DNA from: a virus
IMG/VR virus record: IMGVR_UViG_3300027969_000042
Span: 1-64,000 of that record
Length of the DNA stretch: 64,000 nucleotides
Reading direction: 5' to 3' (one strand)
The position numbers and the translations under genes are program-made. Shown piece after piece: positions 9,111-17,855 of the stretch; position 1 is the first letter of the stretch, and each line of letters begins with the position of its first letter. The notes below the pieces were generated by a model. That model saw only the letters and a program-made list of their open reading frames with translations. It was not told the DNA's origin and did no database searches.

Positions 9111-10985
9111 ATGGCGGCAATAACAATTTTAAGTAGAGCAGAAAATATTGGTATGTTTGGTGGGCAAAGCTATTGGGTGTTTCAAATATCATCAGTAGAT
9201 GCCGCCAATATACAATCATATCATTATGGTTTATCTATTGATACCTTATCGGGCACAAATAAAAAACCATCGCTTATATCAGATCCTTGGAGTGAAATAT
9301 ATACAGGATTTGGATTTACAAGTGATCCCTACGATAACCCTTTTGGTTGGAGTATAACTAATCCAAGTGTTGGATTATGGTATATATCCTTTGGTTTTTT
9401 TGTTCCAGGAGTAGAATTCACAAATGTAAATGATTGGACTAATTTTAAATGGGCTCCAGAAACGCCAATAACACCAACAACACCAACAGCACCAACAACT
9501 TCATCAAGTCTACCAATATTGTTACAATGGTCTAATGCTTTTGATGTAGATTATAATATAGAAGGATATGAATTGTCATATAAAACAACAGGTTCTTGGC
9601 AAGATATTGCATTTATATCTTCTTCTCAGACAAGCGGAAGTTATAGTTTTACTCCACAACAACTAATTACACACACATTTAGAGTAAGAATTCGTGATAC
9701 CGGTGGTGAGGTTAGTGAATATAAATATTTTAATTATGTAATTACTTCAAATTATCAAATATCAAGTGAATATAGTTTTCAAGGTGGAGAAAATAGTTGT
9801 CCAATTACAGTGTCAAATACAAACACATATTCTCCAATATTTCTTAGTAGTGAACCACCTGCACTTAATGTTGTTGTTTATACAAATAGTATACAAACAA
9901 ATACTTTTAATGGTATGATACTTCTTGCTAATCAGTATTGGATAATTAAAAGTCCTTCAGGTTTATTTTACTCATGTAAAATAAATTCTACTGGTGTTAT
10001 TGTTGAAGCTCCCTATTTATGTGGTGTAGGTAAAACTGCACGTATTTCTGCAGGTCGTGTAGGTAATACAGTAGCGGGTTTCTGTGATCTTCAATTGACT
10101 AATAATGTTTATTGGAATACAACAGATACTTTTGCAATTGGTACTAAGTTATATTCAGATAGTGGTTGTACTACACCATTTATTGGTGCTAAACTCTTTT
10201 ATATTGTAGAATATATAGATGTGTCGACATCAGTAACTTTGACAAAAGTAGTGCAAATTGGTACTAATGCAGATACATCTGTGATAGTCAGTATAGTCAA
10301 TAAAGCTACAGTATGTTCACTTATTAGACCTGGTTTTAGATCAGATCCAAATGCAAATTGTGCTAGTACTAGTACAATATCTTGTCATATAAGATCTGCT
10401 GATCCGGTCGGTGTTGCATCAGGTGATATAGTGTGTATAAATTCTTCAGGTACACCATTTCCCGGTGGAGATTTAACATATAGAGTATATATAACTACTT
10501 TACAAGTAACAAATCAAATTTATGCACTTTGTAAAATTAATAATGATGGACTTATAACAGTAACTCCGACATATTGTTCCAATTTTGGAATTGATTTAGG
10601 TGGTGGTTATTATGGTGGTACTGGTTATACTGGAGGTAGTGGACCAAAAATTATATGTAATCTATTATATAGTCAAGGATTCTTATCTAAAGAAATTTGG
10701 GAAGCAGATGAGAAGTTTGGAAGATTAATGATAAGAAAAAATAAAGAGGTTTTATTTGGATATCTTACTTGGGCAAAACCAGTAGTTAAATTCTTAACTA
10801 AGAATCCACAATATTCAAAGTATTTATATTTAGTATCAAAACCTTGGAACGAACACATGGCTTATACAATGGGAGTATTACCGAAAGATAATAAAATTGG
10901 AAAGATTATACATTATATTGGTAGTAAATTCTCTATTTTGGTCTATAAATTGATAACATCTAAAAGAAGGAAAAGAAGGAAATAA
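9111..10985 (+). CDS. Virion/surface protein with conserved phage C-terminal domain (624 aa)
   Basis: The N-terminal 150 residues are beta-rich and end in a Thr/Pro linker (TPITPTTPTAPTTSS), followed by a fibronectin-III-like segment (about 130-205) and several Cys-containing beta repeats (about 290-480). After a Gly/Tyr-rich hinge, the C-terminal 110 residues contain IICNLLYSQGFLSKEIWEAD and GYLTWAKPVVKFL; I recall this (I/V)C-x-L...QG...AD...GY..WA.P.V pattern at the C-terminus of other phage and bacterial large surface proteins. A basic tail (RRKRRK) ends it. It lies 17 bases after the preceding giant gene and is probably co-transcribed as a fibre component. Confidence 0.65.
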   Translation: MAAITILSRAENIGMFGGQSYWVFQISSVDAANIQSYHYGLSIDTLSGTNKKPSLISDPWSEIYTGFGFTSDPYDNPFGWSITNPSVGLWYISFGFFVPGVEFTNVNDWTNFKWAPETPITPTTPTAPTTSSSLPILLQWSNAFDVDYNIEGYELSYKTTGSWQDIAFISSSQTSGSYSFTPQQLITHTFRVRIRDTGGEVSEYKYFNYVITSNYQISSEYSFQGGENSCPITVSNTNTYSPIFLSSEPPALNVVVYTNSIQTNTFNGMILLANQYWIIKSPSGLFYSCKINSTGVIVEAPYLCGVGKTARISAGRVGNTVAGFCDLQLTNNVYWNTTDTFAIGTKLYSDSGCTTPFIGAKLFYIVEYIDVSTSVTLTKVVQIGTNADTSVIVSIVNKATVCSLIRPGFRSDPNANCASTSTISCHIRSADPVGVASGDIVCINSSGTPFPGGDLTYRVYITTLQVTNQIYALCKINNDGLITVTPTYCSNFGIDLGGGYYGGTGYTGGSGPKIICNLLYSQGFLSKEIWEADEKFGRLMIRKNKEVLFGYLTWAKPVVKFLTKNPQYSKYLYLVSKPWNEHMAYTMGVLPKDNKIGKIIHYIGSKFSILVYKLITSKRRKRRK

Positions 10986-11006
10986 TTCTCATAAGTAGTA
11001 TAGAAA

Positions 11007-11018
11007 TTTAATATATAG
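11007..11018 (+). promoter_or_regulatory. Candidate phage promoter 12-mer 15 nt before start
   Basis: TTTAATATATAG begins exactly 15 bases before the ATG at 11022. The same spacing occurs before several other genes in this window. Confidence 0.4.
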
Positions 11019-11021
11019 TTT

Positions 11022-14000
11022 ATGCCATTTATAGATACAAATTTAATTCAGTCCTGGACCACATCGACCATATCATCACAAATTGGTATTAATAGAAATT
11101 CCAATAATGTTGGTAATATAGTTTATATTGATAGTAGAGTTATAGATTCTGATTATCCAAATGGAGGATATACTTATACTCAGGGTAAAAACTACCAAAT
11201 AGTTACTGGTGTATCAAGTTCAAGTTCAACAATTGGTGCACAATTATCTATTAGATTTAATGCACCCTTTAAAGACTCTATTGCATCAGTTACAACAGAC
11301 GTGTCTAGTATTACACAACCAGGTGTTGATTTTTATATTTATGCTACTCCTTTATCTACATTGAAATCAAAATCAATAGTTAGATATGGTGCGAATGATT
11401 CTTTTACACAATCAATAATTACAAAATCTACATTAAATGAAATTGACTTTTTAATAAATGGTTATAGAGAGTTTAGTTACTTAGATAGATCAATTGATGA
11501 TAGTACTCAACCAAGTGGATGGTATTTTGGCAATAGCTTAAATCCGTTTTCATATAATTGGATTTATAATTCTACTAGTATAGCACCAACATACTCTATA
11601 TTTGGTTCTGGTTTAGATATAATAGTTACTAAAAATTTTATTGCAAAACCGATAGAGTATGATACTTTTAGTTTAGAAATGAAATATACATCTGTTACAT
11701 TTAGTAACACAACTGACGGAATGAGTGTTTATATAGTTAGAAATGATTTACTAAAAACACCAATTTCTTGGGGTCCATCTATTGTAGATTTTACATCTTC
11801 AACAATATTTGCAACTACTAGTTTAATAGGTACAAATGCAAATGGCTCTAAAAACTATTTAGTTATCTCGGCATCACAAAGTGGTAATTATGCAGCAAGT
11901 TTGGATAATATTAATATCGTTGGAGCTTATCATCCTAAAAATAACTTATTACAACTAACTAGTGATGGTAGTGGAAGTTATTCTGGTACTACACCAATAA
12001 TAGTTGATATTCTTGAAGCAACTTATTCACATATACTACTTCAAAACGGAACTCCTTATACACTAACATCTAGAATTGGTAATGGTTTATTTAGATCCGG
12101 TATTTGGGAGAATGGTGTTTGGAATAGTGGTTGGAGAGATGATGAAGAGGCAAGAGACTTTGATGATGTTGCATTTTCAGTTTTAACGGAATCTGATATT
12201 TCATGGAAAATTGAAATTAGAGGTTCTACATACTCAATTGCAAACTTTGCAACTGGGTCTGCAGTATCAATCGGTAATATTATTGCAATAGATATAAACG
12301 ATAATAGAAAACTTTTAAAAGATTATTATAAGATAGAAAACTTAGGTATCGCATATAATTATTCTGTAACTGGGGAAACACAATCTGCTTATGGATGGAT
12401 GAGAGTAAATCTAGATACAACTTTTCCTTATAGAAGGATTGAGAAGGATTCTCAAAATCATAAGATAAAGGTAACTAAAAATATTTGGCTATCTGGTGGT
12501 TTCTTTAATGGTTATTTCTCTGGTGTTTGGAATAATGGATTATTCAAAGGATTCCCTCGTATCACAGAGATGTTTAATACACACTGGATTGACGGATTCT
12601 TTAATGGTGGTCATTTCAATTCTAATTATTCAGATACATATGATTTTACTGGATTTGATGCACGTCAAGCTTGTACTAATGGTTATATAAATTTAACATT
12701 TGGTGCTGTGCCAGGACATCCTGATGGACAATATACATCACTTTTACCAGGTGATTATATTTTAATTACTTTTGGAAGTAATATAGTTGATAGTGGTGGT
12801 TATGCCGGTGTTGCATTAGTTATTGCAGTAGATCATCAAATAAGTCCAACAACCGGTGCAATGATTGATGTTGTTACAATTGATAAAGTATTTAATGGAA
12901 GACCAATTACTGTTCCTCCAAATACTACAACACTGGGTTCTGTAATAAGATATACTGCAACTGGTTTAATACAAAATTTTAAATTCTATGATAATAATAG
13001 ATCTAAGATAAAGTCTATTGATAATCCATTATCTACTGCAGTATTTAGCTTTAATTCTTGGATTGATGTAAACTATGATTCTACTAGATCAGTTACTTTA
13101 GGTAGAGAATTTAGAATGTATGAACCACTTACTAAAAAATCTATAAATAGAAATAACCTATATGGATATCCAACCTATGATGTTTTGGCATCTTTATCAC
13201 GTTTTAGAGATAGTAATACTTTAGATTATAAACTATATAAATTAGGTACTAAATATAAGGTATTTACTGATTTTATTGGATCGGGTTCCGAATTTAATGA
13301 ACCATTTAATGAGCTAGATTTTAGTAACTTTATAAATGTGGGTTGGACTTCATCATATAATAATATAAATAACTTTTCTTTAAAAAGAACCGAAAATATA
13401 ATATCATTAAACAATCAATTATCTACCGACTTTTTAAACTCCGGGGTAACTGGTGATGAGTTATATGTAAATGCAAGTAATACAGGATTGATATTAAATA
13501 ATAATAATATAAATATTTCAAAATCTAGATATTCTATTGTAGAATTTGATGTTATAACCTATAGTGTTGCAAGTACAAACTTTACTTATAAAAACCCTAA
13601 TATTTATTTAGTAAAGAGTATTGATAGTACTGGACCATTTATAGAGACAATTTCTGTTGGACCTTCGGCATCATTAAATAATACTATACTAAGTAGTTAT
13701 TCACTTGGTATGAGTCCACCAGGTCCTCCAGGTATACAAGTAGATGATATTTTAGTTACGATTAATTTATATGGTGATGTTACTAGTACAATTATTAATT
13801 TACAAGCACCTAATGGTTCAATTATAAATGTTAAAAGAAATGGAAGTGGATTAGGTACAGAATTATCAAATACTAAGTTTAGTTTAAGAGATATATATAC
13901 TAAAATTTCATTAGGTACAACACCTTATATTGATACATATTTGATGGATAAGCAATTGAATCAAGGTGATGAATCATTTCAGCCACCGGTTGGACCAGTG

Positions 14001-15665
14001 GTTCCTTCTTATGTATCAGATGTTACTACATTATCACAACTAACAAGTGCAATCTATGGTGTTTGGAGATTATACATTAAATATAATCCACTTGGAGTTG
14101 TTCCTTGTGATTTAATAAATTGGTCAATAAGTATTCAGTATAAAGATTTGGTTAGTATAGATACAGAACCAATTTCAACATTACCAATATTAAATCTTTC
14201 TAATCTTAATTATGATATTACTACACAATTATCTGGTTATGATAATGTACAGATTTATAAAAAGATGAATTATCTTCCTATAAGAGAAAATGTTAATCAT
14301 TTAAAAGTAAAAAATACATTTAGATTAGATTCTATTGAAGAAGCTACACCTGCTAAGTGGGGTGGTTATGGAAAAAATCAAACAACAAAAAAGTATGAAT
14401 ATTTCTATAATAAAACTGATATGATGTTAAGTATCAATGGTAATGGTGCAACTGGTGCTAGTACGTCAATGTTAGTATTAGATAATCTTAATATGTATGA
14501 AGTAGATATGATTCCATTTTTTAAATATTTTGATGAAGATAATATCTACAAAGGAATACAAATTCCATATATTGGAGAAGCTCCAGATATTGATTACTTA
14601 AACTCTGACTTTGTATTTGTTGATAATATTACAGTTGGTGTTGATGCAATTGATGCAAACGGAAATAACTCTCTTGCAACAGATTGTCAAACAGCCGTAG
14701 TAATTAGTAATATACCAACAACAATACCTTCATTTGCAGTAGTTACAAATACAAGTCCAACTGCAACAGATTCACGATTATTTACGATTACTAAGAATGA
14801 CAATGATACTACTCCTTTACAATTAAATGCTTATATTGTGGCATCTAATATTAGTAATATACCAGCATCAGTTAGTTGGACAACAGTAACATCAACTGGT
14901 CCTACAATAACTATTATTTCAGGTAATACTTTAACTCCTACTGTTCAGGGATTTGGATCAGGTAACTATCGTTTAAGAGTTACTGCAGTATCTGCTACTT
15001 CAAGTAATTTATTATCACCAATAACAGATTATGCGTACATTAATATCAATGTTACTATACCAGTTGCAACGGTTCCTACTATACTAGTTGGTAATCCATC
15101 TAAGCTTAAAGGTGTTACTTATAGTGTAAATGATATTATTCCACAATTAGGTAAAAATATTTTATCTGGTGACTTACTAACTGGATATAGTAGCACTGCT
15201 GGTTCTGCAAATACTATAAAGATTCTATCAGTACCAACAGTTGGTAAACTAATTTATAACAATGTTACTGACTTAGTAGTAAATAGTGTGGTTACTGTCT
15301 CTGATATAACTAATTATAAAATGTATTACTTCCCTTGGGGTAATCCACAAGACAATGACTATGGAGAAGGTTCTGGATCATTGGCAGATATTACTACAGA
15401 GGGTTCTTCTTATACCACAACATTTACGTATGTAATTATTGATAATGTGGGTAATCAATCTCAAGTTATTACTATGTCACTAGTATGTACTAAAGGTGCC
15501 GTTTCTGTAACAACAATTGGAAATACTACTGGACCTTCACCTACACCTGGAAATGGATCTACTGGACCTACACCTGGTCAAGATTTTGAACAAGAGGACC
15601 CACAATATGAACCAGGTGAAGAACAAGGATCACAAGAAGGACAGGAACAAGATGGTTGGTGTTAA
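11022..15665 (+). CDS. Giant virion protein with P-domain-like module and acidic tail (1547 aa)
   Basis: Short W-x-x-G blocks (IWENGVWNSGW; FFNGYFSGVWNNG) lie near residues 355-370 and 490-535, linking it to the first giant protein. Residues about 890-1045 resemble a proprotein-convertase P-domain: paired strands with LQAPNGSIINVKRNGSG, a loop, then a Trp-containing GVWRLYIKYNPLG strand and a WSISIQYKD end. A closely similar module occurs in the 1947-aa protein at 42-48 kb. The last 400 residues are cadherin/Ig-like, and the C-terminus is a Pro/Gly/Glu tail (EQEDPQYEPGEEQGSQEGQ). Probable tail or baseplate fibre; no enzymatic motif seen. Confidence 0.7.
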   Translation: MPFIDTNLIQSWTTSTISSQIGINRNSNNVGNIVYIDSRVIDSDYPNGGYTYTQGKNYQIVTGVSSSSSTIGAQLSIRFNAPFKDSIASVTTDVSSITQPGVDFYIYATPLSTLKSKSIVRYGANDSFTQSIITKSTLNEIDFLINGYREFSYLDRSIDDSTQPSGWYFGNSLNPFSYNWIYNSTSIAPTYSIFGSGLDIIVTKNFIAKPIEYDTFSLEMKYTSVTFSNTTDGMSVYIVRNDLLKTPISWGPSIVDFTSSTIFATTSLIGTNANGSKNYLVISASQSGNYAASLDNINIVGAYHPKNNLLQLTSDGSGSYSGTTPIIVDILEATYSHILLQNGTPYTLTSRIGNGLFRSGIWENGVWNSGWRDDEEARDFDDVAFSVLTESDISWKIEIRGSTYSIANFATGSAVSIGNIIAIDINDNRKLLKDYYKIENLGIAYNYSVTGETQSAYGWMRVNLDTTFPYRRIEKDSQNHKIKVTKNIWLSGGFFNGYFSGVWNNGLFKGFPRITEMFNTHWIDGFFNGGHFNSNYSDTYDFTGFDARQACTNGYINLTFGAVPGHPDGQYTSLLPGDYILITFGSNIVDSGGYAGVALVIAVDHQISPTTGAMIDVVTIDKVFNGRPITVPPNTTTLGSVIRYTATGLIQNFKFYDNNRSKIKSIDNPLSTAVFSFNSWIDVNYDSTRSVTLGREFRMYEPLTKKSINRNNLYGYPTYDVLASLSRFRDSNTLDYKLYKLGTKYKVFTDFIGSGSEFNEPFNELDFSNFINVGWTSSYNNINNFSLKRTENIISLNNQLSTDFLNSGVTGDELYVNASNTGLILNNNNINISKSRYSIVEFDVITYSVASTNFTYKNPNIYLVKSIDSTGPFIETISVGPSASLNNTILSSYSLGMSPPGPPGIQVDDILVTINLYGDVTSTIINLQAPNGSIINVKRNGSGLGTELSNTKFSLRDIYTKISLGTTPYIDTYLMDKQLNQGDESFQPPVGPVVPSYVSDVTTLSQLTSAIYGVWRLYIKYNPLGVVPCDLINWSISIQYKDLVSIDTEPISTLPILNLSNLNYDITTQLSGYDNVQIYKKMNYLPIRENVNHLKVKNTFRLDSIEEATPAKWGGYGKNQTTKKYEYFYNKTDMMLSINGNGATGASTSMLVLDNLNMYEVDMIPFFKYFDEDNIYKGIQIPYIGEAPDIDYLNSDFVFVDNITVGVDAIDANGNNSLATDCQTAVVISNIPTTIPSFAVVTNTSPTATDSRLFTITKNDNDTTPLQLNAYIVASNISNIPASVSWTTVTSTGPTITIISGNTLTPTVQGFGSGNYRLRVTAVSATSSNLLSPITDYAYININVTIPVATVPTILVGNPSKLKGVTYSVNDIIPQLGKNILSGDLLTGYSSTAGSANTIKILSVPTVGKLIYNNVTDLVVNSVVTVSDITNYKMYYFPWGNPQDNDYGEGSGSLADITTEGSSYTTTFTYVIIDNVGNQSQVITMSLVCTKGAVSVTTIGNTTGPSPTPGNGSTGPTPGQDFEQEDPQYEPGEEQGSQEGQEQDGWC

Positions 15666-15695
15666 AAAATCTAGGTAATCACAAATTACAATAAT

Positions 15696-16217
15696 ATGAA
15701 TTTAAAATATGGTAAAATAGAAATAAATAATGTGGTTTGGTCTTCACCAAATATAGTATCATTTTTTAGTTGGAGAGATGACTTCTTTAAAATACCTAAT
15801 TCCGAAAAGTTTGATGTTTATTTAACAGGAAGTTTTTTGGATAAACTACTTGATAATGTTGGTAATCCTAATGATATTGATATTATTTTAGCGGGAAATC
15901 ATAATATACAGGATATTGAAAATGTGATTTATCAAGGTACAAAAATAGGTATAGAAAAGTATGGTATATTCTTTGATATTCATTGGGATAATAAAGTAAT
16001 TTATAACCCATATACTGATGAAGAAACTAAAAATGATAATATATATATGCTCGGAGATAAATGGATAGTCGATGGTGAAATTAAGAAGCAGTATAAACCG
16101 GCAGTAAAGATAGCAGATAGTTTATATAAAATTACATGGGGTCTCTCTAATAAAAAACATATAGATAAAATGAAAAGTGGTTATATTTATAAAGCACCAC
16201 TTTTAATTAACTACTAA
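15696..16217 (+). CDS. Predicted nucleotidyltransferase (copy 1 of a tandem pair)
   Basis: 173 aa. The pol-beta-type signature is visible: GSFLDKLL (Gly-Ser) followed by DIDIILAG, giving the Asp-x-Asp metal ligands, and a later FFDIHWDN that could supply the third carboxylate. The substrate is unknown; such minimal nucleotidyltransferases modify RNA, proteins or antibiotics and also occur in toxin-antitoxin pairs. It is a close duplicate of the next gene, with two stretches of about 70 identical bases at an exact 540-base offset. Confidence 0.65.
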   Translation: MNLKYGKIEINNVVWSSPNIVSFFSWRDDFFKIPNSEKFDVYLTGSFLDKLLDNVGNPNDIDIILAGNHNIQDIENVIYQGTKIGIEKYGIFFDIHWDNKVIYNPYTDEETKNDNIYMLGDKWIVDGEIKKQYKPAVKIADSLYKITWGLSNKKHIDKMKSGYIYKAPLLINY

Positions 16218-16235
16218 AAATATATACAGTGTAAC

Positions 16236-16808
16236 TTGAATATAAAATATGGTAAAATAGATATAGATCTAGATAATTTGTTTATTCCGGATGTAGTATC
16301 ATTTTTTAGTTGGAGAGATGACTTCTTTAAAATACCTAATTCCGAAAAGTTTGATGTTTATTTACATGGTAGTTTTTTACATAAACTACTTGATAATGTT
16401 GGTAATCCTAATGATATTGATATTATTTTAGCGGGAAATCATAATATAGAGGACATTGAAAATGTAATTTACCAAGGTATAAAAATAGGTATAGAAAAGT
16501 ATGGTATATTCATTGATATTCGTTGGGATGATAATATAAACTATCTTTCTCCCGAATTAGCAAGTATTTGTGGATTTGATACATCTAAATCACTTGAAAA
16601 TTCTTCAAATTCTGTAAACGATTATGAATTCTATGTACATGGTGATAAGTTGATAATTGATGGTAAGACTAGAACAAGCTATAAATCTTCAATAAAGTTA
16701 GCAGATAGTTTATACAAAGTTACCTATACTGGAAAAGTAAGTAAAAAACACACATCTAAAGCGAAAAGTGGTTATACTTATAAAGAACCACTTTTAATTA
16801 ACTACTAA
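16236..16808 (+). CDS. Predicted nucleotidyltransferase (copy 2 of a tandem pair, TTG start)
   Basis: 190 aa, paralogue of the preceding gene. The core GSFLHKLLDNVGNPNDIDII keeps the Gly-Ser and Asp-x-Asp motifs, and FIDIRWDDN supplies a third acidic site. The TTG start at 16236 aligns exactly with the ATG of copy 1 (both continue N-x-K-Y-G-K-I), so I keep it despite the rare codon. A 17-residue insertion near residue 115 (ELASICGFDTSKSLENS) distinguishes it. Its 3' end overlaps the converging DnaJ-like gene by 11 bases. Confidence 0.65.
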   Translation: MNIKYGKIDIDLDNLFIPDVVSFFSWRDDFFKIPNSEKFDVYLHGSFLHKLLDNVGNPNDIDIILAGNHNIEDIENVIYQGIKIGIEKYGIFIDIRWDDNINYLSPELASICGFDTSKSLENSSNSVNDYEFYVHGDKLIIDGKTRTSYKSSIKLADSLYKVTYTGKVSKKHTSKAKSGYTYKEPLLINY

Positions 16809-17505
16809 TAATTAGTAAATATCCTACTTTACCAGGTTCAGTTTTAGAACAATGTCCCATTGCATCAATCTTTGTTTCTTCACCAGTTAGTTTTATCTTA
16901 GTAAGTTTTTGTTTTCCTAAAATACGTCTTTCACCTTTACAAGTATTACAAGGGTTTAGACCTACTTTACCTTTACCAAAACAAAATGGACAATCTAGAT
17001 CTCTATATTTTCCTGTTCCTTCACACAAATCACAACCATCTTCTGAGTCAAATATTTTCATAATATTACCATCATTATCTTTGATAACAATTTTAGAAGA
17101 AAGATCTTTTCCAGTACCATCACAAGGTTTACAACGAACCCATCTTTCGTATTCTAGTGTACCATCAAAGGTGTCATCAACTTTAATATGAATATTATAA
17201 ACTTCATTCTTTTTAAACTTTTCATATTTATCCTTAGTATCATCATATGAGTAGTCAAAGTTTGTTTCAAAAAGTTCAAAGTATTCGTTATAACAATTTC
17301 CAAATTTACTTTTCTTATCATAGTCTTCTCTTTCATCACCACATAAAATATCATAGGCTTCGGTCATCTCACCAAAGATAATTGGATCTCCGCCTTTGTC
17401 TGGGTGGTTAGTAAAAGAAAGTTTATAGTAAGCTTTCTTAATTTCTTTTTCGGTTGATGTATTTGCCACACCAAGTAAGGAATAATAATTTTTATTTAAG
17501 TTCAT
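16798..17505 (-). CDS. DnaJ-like co-chaperone with J-domain and zinc-finger, lacking the C-terminal domains
   Basis: 235 aa. J-domain at residues 6-65 with the essential HPD (34-36) in NHPDKGG. The central region has four Cys pairs (CKPCDGTG, CDLCEGTG, CPFCFGKG, CNTCKG; about residues 125-200), the type I DnaJ zinc-binding domain. Bacterial DnaJ is about 375 aa; here most of the substrate-binding and dimerisation part is missing. Predicted to stimulate host DnaK ATPase and perhaps recruit it to phage proteins. It shares 14 bases with the small gene upstream. Confidence 0.85.
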   Translation of the reverse strand: MNLNKNYYSLLGVANTSTEKEIKKAYYKLSFTNHPDKGGDPIIFGEMTEAYDILCGDEREDYDKKSKFGNCYNEYFELFETNFDYSYDDTKDKYEKFKKNEVYNIHIKVDDTFDGTLEYERWVRCKPCDGTGKDLSSKIVIKDNDGNIMKIFDSEDGCDLCEGTGKYRDLDCPFCFGKGKVGLNPCNTCKGERRILGKQKLTKIKLTGEETKIDAMGHCSKTEPGKVGYLLIISS

Positions 17506-17707
17506 GTGCTATTATTAGTTCTGATATTTTTTCTTCTATAACCAAATATTCATAGTTTAAGACAATATCAGAAACATCTTCTGAAAATTCATCTTCAATT
17601 ATTAAACAATCTGTGTTCTCGATAAAAGAAATCAATTTCTTTAATCCTTGGCTCTGATAAACCGTTAAAATCTTTTCCTTACTTAAATAGCGCTTGTTAA
17701 ATCCCAT
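17492..17707 (-). CDS. Hypothetical protein (71 aa)
   Basis: No family recognised. Acidic C-terminal half with alternating hydrophobics (VSDIVLNYEYLVIEEKISELIIAHEL). The start overlaps the end of the collagen-like mini-gene and the end overlaps the DnaJ-like gene, so translational coupling in one operon is likely. Confidence 0.55.
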   Translation of the reverse strand: MGFNKRYLSKEKILTVYQSQGLKKLISFIENTDCLIIEDEFSEDVSDIVLNYEYLVIEEKISELIIAHELK

Positions 17708-17847
17708 ATTTTTATTAATTTATTTATTTTTCTTACTCTTAAAAACTTTCTATATTCTACCCAATTCATTCCTGTAGGAACAGGTTGTCCTTGTACACCT
17801 GTTACTCCAATTGGTCCTTGCACACCAAATGTTATATTATTATTCAT
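17683..17847 (-). CDS. Collagen-like mini-protein (54 aa)
   Basis: ATG at 17847, TAA at 17683-17685. Residues 8-26 read as Gly-x-x triplets (GVQGPIGVTGVQGQPVPTG), the same style as the collagen-like parts of the fibres at 28 and 37 kb; the remainder is basic (YRKFLRVRKINKLIK). It fills the gap between the gp46-like gene and the 71-aa gene and overlaps the latter by 25 bases. Possibly a minor virion peptide or a remnant of a fibre gene. Confidence 0.5.
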   Translation of the reverse strand: MNNNITFGVQGPIGVTGVQGQPVPTGMNWVEYRKFLRVRKINKLIKIWDLTSAI

Positions 17848-17855
17848 ACATTTGT

